64,000 nucleotides of DNA from NCBI RefSeq assembly GCF_000494755.1, contig NC_022657.1, forward strand, positions 4,874,001 through 4,938,000, in the 5' to 3' direction. The notes under the pieces were generated by a model. It ran no database searches. It was not told where the DNA came from and saw nothing but the letters and a program-made list of their open reading frames with translations. The number at the start of each line of letters is the position of its first letter. Positions within the stretch are counted from its first letter, which is position 1. The position numbers and the translations under genes are program-made. Positions 34,219 to 42,402 of the stretch are shown here, one piece after another. The stretch is from Amorphoplanes friuliensis DSM 7358 (GTDB lineage Bacteria; Actinomycetota; Actinomycetes; Mycobacteriales; Micromonosporaceae).

Positions 34219-34824
34219 ATGCCTGAACAGCCGAGATCCCGGCGCTCACCGGCCGGGCCCGAGCGCAAGCGCGACGCGGAACGCACCCGCGAACGCATCC
34301 TCGACGCGGCGCTGATCGAGTTCGGCGAGCACGGGTACGCCGGCGCCCGGATCGGCGCCATCGCGCGGCGGGCCGAGGCCAACCAGCAGCTGATCTCGTA
34401 CTACTTCGACGGCAAGGAAGGCCTCTACCGGGCCCTGATCCAGCGGTGGCGTTCGATGAGCCAGGAGCTCAGCCGCCCGGACGCCTCCCTGGCCGAGGTG
34501 GTCGGGGCGTTCACACAGGTCGGCGAGACGCAGCGGCACTGGGCCCGGCTGCTGATCTGGCAGGCCCTCGAGGGTGACCGCGAGGAGGGCGGCCAGGAAT
34601 ACCGCAAGGCGATGGTCGACGACCTCCGCCGCCGCCAGGAGGCCGGCGAGATCGCCGCCGACCTGGATCCCGGTCACCTGCAGCTGGCGCTTTTCGGGGC
34701 GGCTCTCGCACCGACGTTGCTGGCGCACTTCGCGGAGGACTTCACGGGGAAGCCGGCCGACTCCCCCGAGTTCTTCGCCGAATACCGGGAGCAGCTGGGC
34801 CGTCTGATCGGCCGCCTGGCTTAG
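34219..34824 (+). CDS. TetR-family repressor divergent from the monooxygenase
   Basis: A 201-residue TetR/AcrR protein. The helix-turn-helix spans ~20-65 (RERILDAALIEFGEHGYAGA, then ANQQLISYYFDGKEGLYRAL), and the C-terminal half is a TetR_C ligand domain with a FAEDFTGKP tail. It probably represses the neighbouring flavin monooxygenase, responding to the compound that enzyme oxidises. The start is ATG 34219 following GGGG; a 14-codon longer reading starts inside the operator. Confidence 0.88.
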   Translation: MPEQPRSRRSPAGPERKRDAERTRERILDAALIEFGEHGYAGARIGAIARRAEANQQLISYYFDGKEGLYRALIQRWRSMSQELSRPDASLAEVVGAFTQVGETQRHWARLLIWQALEGDREEGGQEYRKAMVDDLRRRQEAGEIAADLDPGHLQLALFGAALAPTLLAHFAEDFTGKPADSPEFFAEYREQLGRLIGRLA

Positions 34825-36272
34825 GGCGCGGCGTGGATCGAGATGCCGAGACGGCCGGTGTCGACCGTGCCGTCGGGGCCGACGGTGATCTGCCAGCCGT
34901 CCTGCCGGGCGCGGCCGAGGACCACCACGGTCCAGCCGTCGGGCAGTTCGGGCAGGCGGTCCGGCAGGGCACTGAGGATCAGCACGCCCAGCCAGCCGTC
35001 CGCTAGCCCCGGCTCGGCGGTGTCGGGCTCGGCGGTGCCAGGCTCGGTGTCGTCAGGCTCGGCGACGGGGTCCGGGGCAGGACCGAGGATCTCGGCGAGG
35101 GCCGCGGCGGGCGTTTCGGCCGAGACCACGCGCGGCTCGTCCTCGATCTCGGGGCGCAGGCCACCGGCGACCACGCGGACGCCGGCGGACCACGGGCTGT
35201 TCGTCAGCTCGACGGCCCAGGCCGCCAGCAGGGCACGGGCGGCGGTGGTGTCGCCGCGGACGGCGATCGGGCCGGGCGCGCGGCCGAGGTCGAGCAACTC
35301 GCGGGTGCCGGCGGCGGTGCCGAGGGTGACCAGGCGCGGGCACGGCGTACCGGTGGCGGGATCGGCGGGGAGCGCCTGGAGACCGCGCAGCGGGGCGATC
35401 CAGACCCGGCCCTGCGAGCGGGCCTCCCACGGCGCGAACGGCTGCTCGTCCGGCGCGGAGAGCCGCAGGCTCACCCAGCTGTCGTCGATCGTGACGCCGA
35501 GAACCGGCGGGACCGGGCGGCCGGCGGCTTCGGCCGAGGTGACGAGCACCCGCAGGGCGCGGTCGACGGTCCAGGCGGCGGCCGGGTCGAGCGGGCGCAG
35601 CGGTGGCGGTCCGGTCCGCTGCCGGGGGATGAACGCGGGCGGCGTCGGTGGTGGCACGCGACGGCGGCGCACCAGCAAAAAGGCCAGCAGCGCTCCCCCG
35701 GCGAGCACCAGGATGCCGCCACCCAGCAGGGGCAGCAGCAGGCCGGAGTCTTCGTCGGCGGCCGCTTCCGGGGCGGCGCCGACGGCAGGGGGTGAGGCGA
35801 GCGGAGCAGCGGACACCGATGGCGGTGCGGTCGGCAGCGGGCCGACCTCCACGCCGGGTCCCGTCGCGTCATCCGGAAGCTGGAGCACCCAGCCCGACTC
35901 GATCTCGTCCGGAACGGTGAGGCTCTCGCCGTCCGCCTGCACGCGGCCCTTGTTGAGCTGGAAGATCTCGTCGTGGCGGTCGCCGTCACCGAGGAAACGC
36001 TCGGCGATCTCGTAGAGGTACTCCTCCTCGCCGTCGAAGCTGGGCCGGACGCGGTACCACTTCACGTCGCCCGGCTCCGCCCGGCGCTGCTCCGCCCAGC
36101 GCTGCTCCGCCCAGCGCTGCTCGGTCCGGCCCTGCTCGGTCCGGCCCTGCTCGGTCCGGTGAAAGGCGACGGGCGCCACCGGGGTGGCCGGGGACACCGG
36201 AGTGGCGGCGGCGAGCGCGAGGGCGAGCGCTGCGAGCAGGGAGCGCAGGACCATGGGCGTCACCATACTCAT
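34821..36272 (-). CDS. LysM-like bitopic membrane protein with repeat-rich N-terminus
   Basis: A 483-residue protein. A signal-peptide-like N-terminus (LRSLLAALALALAAATPVSP) is followed by five TEQGR/AEQRW repeats (residues ~40-64), a LysM-like domain with EEYLYEIAERFLGDGDRHDE and IFQLNKGR, a Pro/Ala linker, one membrane helix (~183-203, LLLPLLGGGILVLAGGALLA) and a 270-residue cytoplasmic domain of unknown type. The layout resembles actinobacterial LysM proteins associated with secretion or wall sensing. I recognise no enzyme motif. It is divergent from the exopolysaccharide operon; its stop overlaps the convergent tetR stop by four bases. Confidence 0.75.
   Translation of the reverse strand: MSMVTPMVLRSLLAALALALAAATPVSPATPVAPVAFHRTEQGRTEQGRTEQRWAEQRWAEQRRAEPGDVKWYRVRPSFDGEEEYLYEIAERFLGDGDRHDEIFQLNKGRVQADGESLTVPDEIESGWVLQLPDDATGPGVEVGPLPTAPPSVSAAPLASPPAVGAAPEAAADEDSGLLLPLLGGGILVLAGGALLAFLLVRRRRVPPPTPPAFIPRQRTGPPPLRPLDPAAAWTVDRALRVLVTSAEAAGRPVPPVLGVTIDDSWVSLRLSAPDEQPFAPWEARSQGRVWIAPLRGLQALPADPATGTPCPRLVTLGTAAGTRELLDLGRAPGPIAVRGDTTAARALLAAWAVELTNSPWSAGVRVVAGGLRPEIEDEPRVVSAETPAAALAEILGPAPDPVAEPDDTEPGTAEPDTAEPGLADGWLGVLILSALPDRLPELPDGWTVVVLGRARQDGWQITVGPDGTVDTGRLGISIHAAP
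36082..36156 (-). repeat. Five tandem 15-bp repeats inside the LysM-like gene
   Basis: Five units of 15 bp, two types (CGGCGCTGCTCCGCC-like and CGGCCCTGCTCGGTC-like), encode the peptide repeats TEQGR and AEQRW at the mature N-terminus. The unit is a multiple of three, so copy number can change without shifting frame. Confidence 0.85.
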
Positions 36273-36395
36273 CGATCGAGAAGATCAGCGGCCCGGTCCG
36301 TGCATCCCATCGAACCCTGGCCGATCGGCTGAAGACGGACAAATACCGAAATGACAGTATCTTCACGTACGACTCACACGGAGTCGTGGGCGAGG

Positions 36396-36570
36396 TGTTG
36401 ATCCGCCGGGCGAGTTGGTCGCCCATGTCCGGCGGGGAGCCAGAGGCGAAACCGACGTCCTTGGTCCCGCCAAGGAGATCGCTCGATGAGTATGTCAGCC
36501 CGCACCACCCGCGCACCGTCCCTTGAACGCAGCAGGTCGAGCCGGTAGCCGGACCCCGTAAGGCGTCCCG
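36396..36570 (+). promoter_or_regulatory. Structured leader, candidate c-di-AMP (ydaO/yuaA) riboswitch
   Basis: The 458-bp gap 36273-36730 before the exopolysaccharide operon is rich in hairpins: ACGACTC/GAGTCGT (36370-36388), GGGCGA/TCGCCC (36409-36425) inside CCGCCGG/CCGGCGG, and CCTTGG/CCAAGG (36460-36476). The order GATCCGCC, hairpin, GGCGGGGAGCC, GGAGATCGC, then AGCCGGACCCCGTAAGGCGTC resembles the ydaO riboswitch core words (AAUCCGC, GGGGAGCC, GGUGAAUC, AGCUAACCUCGUAAGCG). The closing stem is poor, so the match is tentative. About 160 unstructured bases separate it from the first gene. Confidence 0.35.
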
Positions 36571-36730
36571 CTCCGCACCGAGTCGCGGCAATGCCGCCGC
36601 CGGCTCCGCTCCCTGTTCCCCGCCACCGCTCCCCGGTGGCCGCCGCGTGCCCGGATTCCCCCTCCCGGCACCGGTTCGGAGCAGGTGACACCCCTTCCGC
36701 ATGCGCTGCACCAGCTCAAGGGAGTCCACC

Positions 36731-38008
36731 TTGTCGCACTACTTCGACGTGTCCTGGTCCTGGATCGTCGAGGCCGCGGGCGAGACGTCATGGCGTGACG
36801 TCATGCCGCTCGGTCTCGCCGGCCTCTTCGTCTGGGTCCTCTGGCTCTACCGGGCGGTGCTGTCCCGCTTCGCCCGCCCCGTCGTCAACGACTTCCGCAC
36901 CACCGTCTCCGTCGTCGTCCCCGCGTACCGTGAGGACCCGGAGATCCTGCTCGAGTGCCTGGACAGCTGGCTGTCGCAGGACCCGTACGAGGTCATCATC
37001 GTCCCGGACGTCGAGGACACCGAGGTGCTGGCGCGCCTGGCCGAGGTCGACGACCCGCGGCTGAAGGTCATCCCGTTCGTGCACCGCGGCAAGCGCTCGG
37101 CGCTCGGGGTCGGCATCCGTGCCGCCACCGGCGAGCTGGTCGTGCTGGCCGACTCCGACACCCGCTGGGAGCCGGGCCTGCTCGATGCCGTGCAGATGCC
37201 GTTCGTCGACCCCGAGGTCGGTGGTGTCGGCACCCAGCAGAACGTCTACCAGCGCACCACCAGCGTCTGGCGGCGGATCGCCGACTGGCTGGTCAACCTG
37301 CGGTACTACGACTACGTGCCGGCGATGGGCCGGGCCGGGGCCGTGGCCTGCCTCTCGGGGCGGACGGCCGCGTACCGCCGCTCGGCGATCGTGCCGGTGC
37401 TGCCGCACCTGGAGGACGAGTTCTTCCTGGGCCGCCGCTGTGTCGCCGGTGACGACGGCCGGCTGACCTGGCTGGTGCTGGCGTCGGGCTACAAGACGGT
37501 TCACCAGTCGTCCGCACGGGCGCTGTCGATGTTCCCGTCCTCGTTCTCGGCGTTCGTGAAGCAGCGCGTCCGGTGGAGCCGCAACTCGTACCGCACGTAC
37601 CTGACCGCGCTGTGGAAGGGCTGGCTCTGGCGCGTACCGATGGTCACCAAGATCACGGTGCTGCAGATCCTGCTCACCCCGGTGACCATGGGCATGGCCC
37701 TGGCGTACCTCATCTTCAGCCGCCTCGAGCTGACCGTCCACTCGATCGTCATCGCGCTGGTCTGGCTGCTGCTGGGCCGCGGAGTGCGTGGTTACTCGCA
37801 CCTGCGCCGGCACCCGCAGGAGATCCTGCTGCTGCCCCTGACCTCGCTGGTCGTCATCTTCATCGCGCTGCCGATCAAGCTCTACGCGTTCTTCACCATG
37901 AACAAGCAGGGCTGGCTGACGCGGACCGCGGACAGCATCGGTGGCGAGGGCCAGAGCGCCGCGACGCTGACCACCGCAGAGCCCGCTCTCGCCGGAAAGG
38001 GGGCGTGA
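36731..38008 (+). CDS. Processive family-2 glycosyltransferase (hyaluronan/cellulose-synthase type)
   Basis: A 425-residue membrane GT2 synthase. One helix precedes the catalytic domain (~28-45) and three or four follow (~305-400). Catalytic motifs: VVVPAYRED, VLADSDTRW (DxD-like), the acceptor-site Asp pair in CVAGDDGRLTW and the processivity motif QRVRW. These define enzymes that polymerise a sugar and push the chain through their own membrane channel. The start is TTG 36731, six bases after AAGGGAG. It is the first gene of the four-gene exopolysaccharide unit; the downstream UDP-glucose dehydrogenase suggests glucuronic acid as one substrate. Confidence 0.9.
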   Translation: MSHYFDVSWSWIVEAAGETSWRDVMPLGLAGLFVWVLWLYRAVLSRFARPVVNDFRTTVSVVVPAYREDPEILLECLDSWLSQDPYEVIIVPDVEDTEVLARLAEVDDPRLKVIPFVHRGKRSALGVGIRAATGELVVLADSDTRWEPGLLDAVQMPFVDPEVGGVGTQQNVYQRTTSVWRRIADWLVNLRYYDYVPAMGRAGAVACLSGRTAAYRRSAIVPVLPHLEDEFFLGRRCVAGDDGRLTWLVLASGYKTVHQSSARALSMFPSSFSAFVKQRVRWSRNSYRTYLTALWKGWLWRVPMVTKITVLQILLTPVTMGMALAYLIFSRLELTVHSIVIALVWLLLGRGVRGYSHLRRHPQEILLLPLTSLVVIFIALPIKLYAFFTMNKQGWLTRTADSIGGEGQSAATLTTAEPALAGKGA

Positions 38009-38010
38009 TC

Positions 38011-39858
38011 ATGCGCGCCACCAGGATGACCACGGCGCTGGTCACCACCGCCGCCGCTCTCGCTCTGAGCTCCCCCGCTCTCGCGGACCCCGAGGGTACG
38101 GCCAACGCCGGCACCACCGCAGAATCCGCCGAGCAGCAGGCCGCCCTGGTCGCCGGTGAGGACCGCCGCCTGACCCAGGTCCGCGCCGTCACCGCGGTCG
38201 CACCGACGCGCGGACTGAGCTGGGCCAAGCCGTACCGCCTCGACACCGGCGACGGCTACACCCTGGTGCTGACGCAGCAGCGGGAGCCGTACACGATCGC
38301 GGACCTGTTGCGGCTGGCACCGCAGACGTTCGTGCGCCAGGCCGACGGCAGTTACCTGCTGACCGAGAACCTCTACCTGAACTCGGGGGCGAAGCTGCGG
38401 CTGGCCAACCCGGGCGGGCTGACACTGCGGATGGCCAGCACCACCAACGGGTTCGTGTCGATCGTGTCGTTCGGTGGGGGCATCACCATCGAGGGCACCC
38501 CGCAGGCACCCACGAAGATCACCAGCTGGGACGTGCGGACCGGGCTCCCGGACACCCGCGTCGACGACGGCCGGGCGTACATCCGGGCCATCGGCGGTCA
38601 GTTCGCCATGTCGTACGCTCAGATCTCGGACCTGGGGTTCTGGAGCGGCCGCACCGCGGGTGTGAGCCTGACCGGCACGGACCGGCCGAACACCGGTGAC
38701 GTCGACGGCCCGACCCACCTGACCAAGACGCAGCGCCACGAGGCCAAGGCCGACCGGCTGGCCACCGACGCGCAGGCCGACGCGGCGCCGGGTGCCGGCG
38801 ACGTCTTCGCCCAGCCCAGCGGCAACCTGGTCTCCCCCGACACGCGGTTCGACGTGCCCGGCCTGTCCTACGTGTCCGGTCAGATCTCGCACGCCAGCAT
38901 CACGGGGAACGCGTTCGGGCTCTTCGTCTCCAGCGCCAACGGCATCAGCATCACGGACACCACGATCTCCCACAGCCTGCAGGACGGTCTGGTGCTGCAC
39001 CGCTTCGCCTCCAGCGCGGACGTCGAGCGGGTCACCTCGCTCGACAACGGCGGCGACGGTTTTGTCCTCTCCCGCGCCGCCCAGCAGGTACGCGTCAGCG
39101 CGAGCACCGCGCAGGGCAACGGCGGCAACGGCTTCACGGTCAACGGCCTGCCGCTGGCCGTCGGGGCGTCGGCGTCCGGTGAGTTCGTCGGCAGTTACGG
39201 CAACAACTCCATCGCCAACAGCGTGGCCCGCAACAACGCGCACTACGGCATCGAGATCATCGGCGGGCTGAACCTCGCCGTGCAGAACAACACGGTCGTC
39301 GGCAGCGACATGGGCATCGTGGCCCGCCAGGGCGCCGACACGGTCGCCATCAGCGGCAACCAGGTCAGCGGTCAGCGCCGGCAGGGCATCGCGGTCCGCG
39401 ACGGCGTGACCAACGCGCTGATCACCGGCAACGTGGTCAGCGACGCGGACAACGGCATCTACGTCCGCAGTTCGGTCGCCGAGATCCGCGGCAACACCGT
39501 CCACGGCGCCACGAACCACGGCATCGCCCTGGTCGACGCGACCGGCGGCTCGCTGGTCACGTACAACGTGGTCGCCGGGGTGGGTCCGAGCGCGCTGGAC
39601 AGCTCACGGGCCCGCGGTGACGTCGAGGTCGAGCACAACACGATCTCGGCCTGGCACGACACCAGCTCGTTCTGGATCCGGTTCCGGCACTACGCGAGCC
39701 CGATGACGATGCTCTGGGCGGCCATCATCGTCCTGATCATCGGCTCGGCCGCGCTGGGTGTCCGCCGCCGCCGTGCCGGTGTCCGCGGCCCGTACGCGAA
39801 CACCATGCCGCTGAACCCGCCGGCCCGGGAGCTTGTCGGCGCGGGAACACAGGCATGA
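38011..39858 (+). CDS. Secreted, membrane-anchored right-handed parallel beta-helix protein
   Basis: A 615-residue surface protein. Signal peptide MRATRMTTALVTTAAALALS ends around ALA-DP; repeated NxxxGNxV/I coils from ~290 to 545 (for example NGISITDTTISHS, NNTVVGSDMGIVARQ, GNTVHGATNHGIAL) form a parallel beta-helix; one membrane helix near the end (~570-590) is followed by RRRR. It resembles AlgG-type alginate epimerases and lyases, but I see no DPHD catalytic motif: the equivalent coil reads HYGIEIIGG. It may bind or remodel the polymer as it emerges. ATG 38011 is preferred; GTG 38005 overlaps the previous stop. Confidence 0.82.
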   Translation: MRATRMTTALVTTAAALALSSPALADPEGTANAGTTAESAEQQAALVAGEDRRLTQVRAVTAVAPTRGLSWAKPYRLDTGDGYTLVLTQQREPYTIADLLRLAPQTFVRQADGSYLLTENLYLNSGAKLRLANPGGLTLRMASTTNGFVSIVSFGGGITIEGTPQAPTKITSWDVRTGLPDTRVDDGRAYIRAIGGQFAMSYAQISDLGFWSGRTAGVSLTGTDRPNTGDVDGPTHLTKTQRHEAKADRLATDAQADAAPGAGDVFAQPSGNLVSPDTRFDVPGLSYVSGQISHASITGNAFGLFVSSANGISITDTTISHSLQDGLVLHRFASSADVERVTSLDNGGDGFVLSRAAQQVRVSASTAQGNGGNGFTVNGLPLAVGASASGEFVGSYGNNSIANSVARNNAHYGIEIIGGLNLAVQNNTVVGSDMGIVARQGADTVAISGNQVSGQRRQGIAVRDGVTNALITGNVVSDADNGIYVRSSVAEIRGNTVHGATNHGIALVDATGGSLVTYNVVAGVGPSALDSSRARGDVEVEHNTISAWHDTSSFWIRFRHYASPMTMLWAAIIVLIIGSAALGVRRRRAGVRGPYANTMPLNPPARELVGAGTQA

Positions 39859-41018
39859 CCCAGGGTTCGAACTGGCCCGTCGTCCGGCGGCGCCTCGCGG
39901 CGCTGCCGGGCGGGCCCGGCCTCTGGCTCGGCGGCGCGGCCCTGCTGGTCGCGGTGATCGCCCTGGTGATCTCCCTGACCGGTACGGCCGGAGCCGAGCC
40001 GGTCGCGGGCGCGACCGGACCGGTTGGACCGACCGTCCCCGCGGGAGCGATCGTCCCCACCGCACCGCCCTCGACCGACGGCACGGCACCCGCCACCGGC
40101 CCTCTCCCCACCACGACGGTGGCGGCCGGCGGCACGACCTGCCCGGCGGCGACCGTTTCGGTCGGCGACGCGGACAGCCTGACCGCCGCGCTCGACCAGG
40201 CGCAGCCCGGCACCAGCATCCTGCTGGCGGACGGCGTCTACGAGGGTGCGTTCGTCGGTGACGCCAAGGGCACCGCGGCCAAGCCGATCTTCGTCTGCGG
40301 CGGGCCCGGTGCGGTCCTCGACGGCGGCGGCATCAAGAAGGGCTACGGCTTCCACCTCGACGGCGCCGACCACTGGCGGCTCGTGGGCTTCACCGTCCGC
40401 AACGCGCAGAAAGGTGTGATGGCCGACAGCGTCAACCACACCGTGATCAGTGGCCTGACCGTCGAGCAGATCGGCGACGAGGCCATCCACCTGCGCAAGT
40501 TCAGCTCCGACAACGTGGTCGAGGGCAACACGATCCGCGACACCGGCAAGCGGCGCGACAAGTTCGGCGAGGGCGTCTACATCGGCTCGGCCAACTCGAA
40601 CTGGGCCGGCATCACCGGCGGCGCCCCCGACACCAGCGACCGCAACGTGGTCCGCGGCAACACGATCAGCGCGACCACGGCCGAGGCCGTCGACATCAAG
40701 GAAGGCACCACCGGCGGCACCGTCACCGGCAACACCTTCGACGGTGCGGCGCTGACCGGCGCCGACTCGTGGGTCGACGTCAAGGGCAACAACTGGACCA
40801 TCAGCGGCAACACCGGGCAGCGCAGCCCGGAGGACGGCTTCCAGACCCACCAGGTCTACGACGGCTGGGGCCGCGGCAACACCTTCACCGGCAACATCGC
40901 GCAGGTCGACGGGCCCGGATACGGCTTCCACCTCGCCCCGGTCGAGAACAACCGGGTCGCCTGCACCAACAAGGCCACCGGCGCTGCCCTCGGCCTCGCC
41001 AACGTCGACTGTCACTGA
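39855..41018 (+). CDS. Signal-anchored parallel beta-helix protein (polysaccharide lyase-like)
   Basis: A 387-residue protein with a short cytoplasmic start, one membrane anchor (~22-42), a Thr/Pro/Ala linker (~45-95) and an outer beta-helix domain (~97-387). Coils include ADSLTAALDQAQPGTSILLA, VISGLTVEQIGDEAIHLRK and TTAEAVDIKEGTTGGTVTGN, the arrangement of right-handed beta-helix lyases and epimerases. Two terminal cysteines (VACTNK and VDCH) may form a disulphide. The ATG overlaps the stop of the previous beta-helix gene. It probably trims, modifies or holds the exopolysaccharide. Confidence 0.82.
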   Translation: MTQGSNWPVVRRRLAALPGGPGLWLGGAALLVAVIALVISLTGTAGAEPVAGATGPVGPTVPAGAIVPTAPPSTDGTAPATGPLPTTTVAAGGTTCPAATVSVGDADSLTAALDQAQPGTSILLADGVYEGAFVGDAKGTAAKPIFVCGGPGAVLDGGGIKKGYGFHLDGADHWRLVGFTVRNAQKGVMADSVNHTVISGLTVEQIGDEAIHLRKFSSDNVVEGNTIRDTGKRRDKFGEGVYIGSANSNWAGITGGAPDTSDRNVVRGNTISATTAEAVDIKEGTTGGTVTGNTFDGAALTGADSWVDVKGNNWTISGNTGQRSPEDGFQTHQVYDGWGRGNTFTGNIAQVDGPGYGFHLAPVENNRVACTNKATGAALGLANVDCH

Positions 41019-41040
41019 CCCCCTCCAAGGAGATCCTCTG

Positions 41041-42354
41041 ATGAACCTCACTGTGATCGGCACCGGCTACCTGGGTGCCACCCACGCGATCTGCATGGCC
41101 GTCATGGGGTACGACGTCATCGGTGTCGACGTCGACGCCGCCAAGGTCGAGCGCCTCAACTCCGGCGAGGTGCCGTTCTTCGAGCCCGGCCTGCCCGAGC
41201 TGCTCACCAAAGCCCTCGAGAGCGGACGCCTGCGCTTCACCACGTCTTTCCAGGAAGCCGGCGAATTCGGCGACGTCCACTTCATCTGCGTGGGCACCCC
41301 GCAGCGCAAGGGTTCCGAGGCCGCCGACATGACCTACGTCGACGCGTCGGTCACCGAGCTCTCCAAGCACCTGCACCGCCGGGCGCTGGTCGTGGGTAAG
41401 TCGACCGTGCCGGTGGGTACCGCTGCTCGGCTGGCCGAGCTGATTCGTACGACCGCACCGGCCGGGGATCAGGTCGAGCTGGCCTGGAACCCCGAGTTCC
41501 TGCGTGAGGGCTTTGCCGTCGACGACACGATGAAGCCCGACCGGATGGTCTTCGGCGTCACCTCCGCCTGGTCCGAAGAACAGCTCCGAGCCGCGTTCGC
41601 CCCCGTCCTGGCCCAGGGCGTGCCGGTGAAGGTCACCAGCCTGCAGACCGCCGAACTGGTCAAGGTCGCCGCGAACTCGTTCCTGGCCACCAAAATCTCC
41701 TACATCAACGCGATGGCCGAGGTGTGTGAGGCCACCGGCGCCGACGTGCACGACCTCGCCGAGGCTCTGGCCTACGACGAGCGGATCGGCGGGAAGTTCC
41801 TGCGCCCCGGGCTCGGCTTCGGTGGCGGGTGCCTGCCCAAGGACATCCGCGCTTTCGCACACCGAGCCGAAGAGCTCGGTGTGGGCCAGGCTGTCGGCTT
41901 CCTGCGCGAGATCGACGGCATCAACGGCCGCCGCCGCGCCCGGACCGTCGACCTCGTCGTCGAGTTGTGCGGCGGGGACGTCGCGGGTAAGAAGATCGCG
42001 GCGCTGGGTGCGGCGTTCAAGCCGAACTCCGACGACATTCGCGACGCACCCGCCCTCGACGTGGCCAGCACGCTGGCGAGCATGGGCGCGGACGTGCACG
42101 TGTTCGACCCGGCGGCGATGGAGAACGCCCGCAAGGCGCACCCGGAGCTCAACTACGGCACCAGCGCCCTCGACGTCGCCCGCGACGCCGACGTGGTGGT
42201 GCTCCTGACCGAGTGGACCGAGTTCCGGGAGATCGCCCCGGAGGCCATGGCCGAGGTCGTCGGCGCCCAGCGGATCTTCGACGGGCGGCACGCCCTCGAC
42301 TCCGACGCGTGGCGCGCGGCGGGCTGGGAGTACAAGGCGCTCGGCCGCCCCTGA
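41041..42354 (+). CDS. ugd: UDP-glucose 6-dehydrogenase
   Basis: A 437-residue nucleotide-sugar dehydrogenase that oxidises UDP-glucose to UDP-glucuronate with two NAD. The N-terminal Rossmann motif is IGTGYLGATHAICMA; FICVGTPQ, STVPVGT and the active-site Cys in GFGGGCLPKDIRAF follow, and the C-terminal domain carries LGAAFKPNSDDIRDAPAL. GDP-mannose dehydrogenases are close relatives, so that specificity cannot be excluded. It has a strong AAGGAG ribosome site. It would supply the uronic-acid donor for the synthase at the start of the operon. Confidence 0.93.
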   Translation: MNLTVIGTGYLGATHAICMAVMGYDVIGVDVDAAKVERLNSGEVPFFEPGLPELLTKALESGRLRFTTSFQEAGEFGDVHFICVGTPQRKGSEAADMTYVDASVTELSKHLHRRALVVGKSTVPVGTAARLAELIRTTAPAGDQVELAWNPEFLREGFAVDDTMKPDRMVFGVTSAWSEEQLRAAFAPVLAQGVPVKVTSLQTAELVKVAANSFLATKISYINAMAEVCEATGADVHDLAEALAYDERIGGKFLRPGLGFGGGCLPKDIRAFAHRAEELGVGQAVGFLREIDGINGRRRARTVDLVVELCGGDVAGKKIAALGAAFKPNSDDIRDAPALDVASTLASMGADVHVFDPAAMENARKAHPELNYGTSALDVARDADVVVLLTEWTEFREIAPEAMAEVVGAQRIFDGRHALDSDAWRAAGWEYKALGRP

Positions 42355-42366
42355 CCGACGGCGCCA

Positions 42367-42401
42367 GCTCAGGCCCAACTTCGTTGAAGTTGGGCCTGAG
42401 C
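42367..42401 (+). terminator. Perfect hairpin terminator after ugd
   Basis: GCTCAGGCCCAACTTC (42367-42382) pairs without mismatch with 42386-42401 across a three-base loop (GTT), starting 13 bases after the ugd stop. The inner part (CCCAACTTC/GAAGTTGGG) is the same hairpin that recurs in the array that follows, so this terminator may be the array's founder unit. Confidence 0.85.
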
Positions 42402-42402
42402 C

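Noticed and set aside
36273..36730. Protein-coding gene in the leader of the exopolysaccharide operon
   Set aside because: Short frames here have no ribosome sites or sensible codon bias; the region is better explained as a structured untranslated leader.
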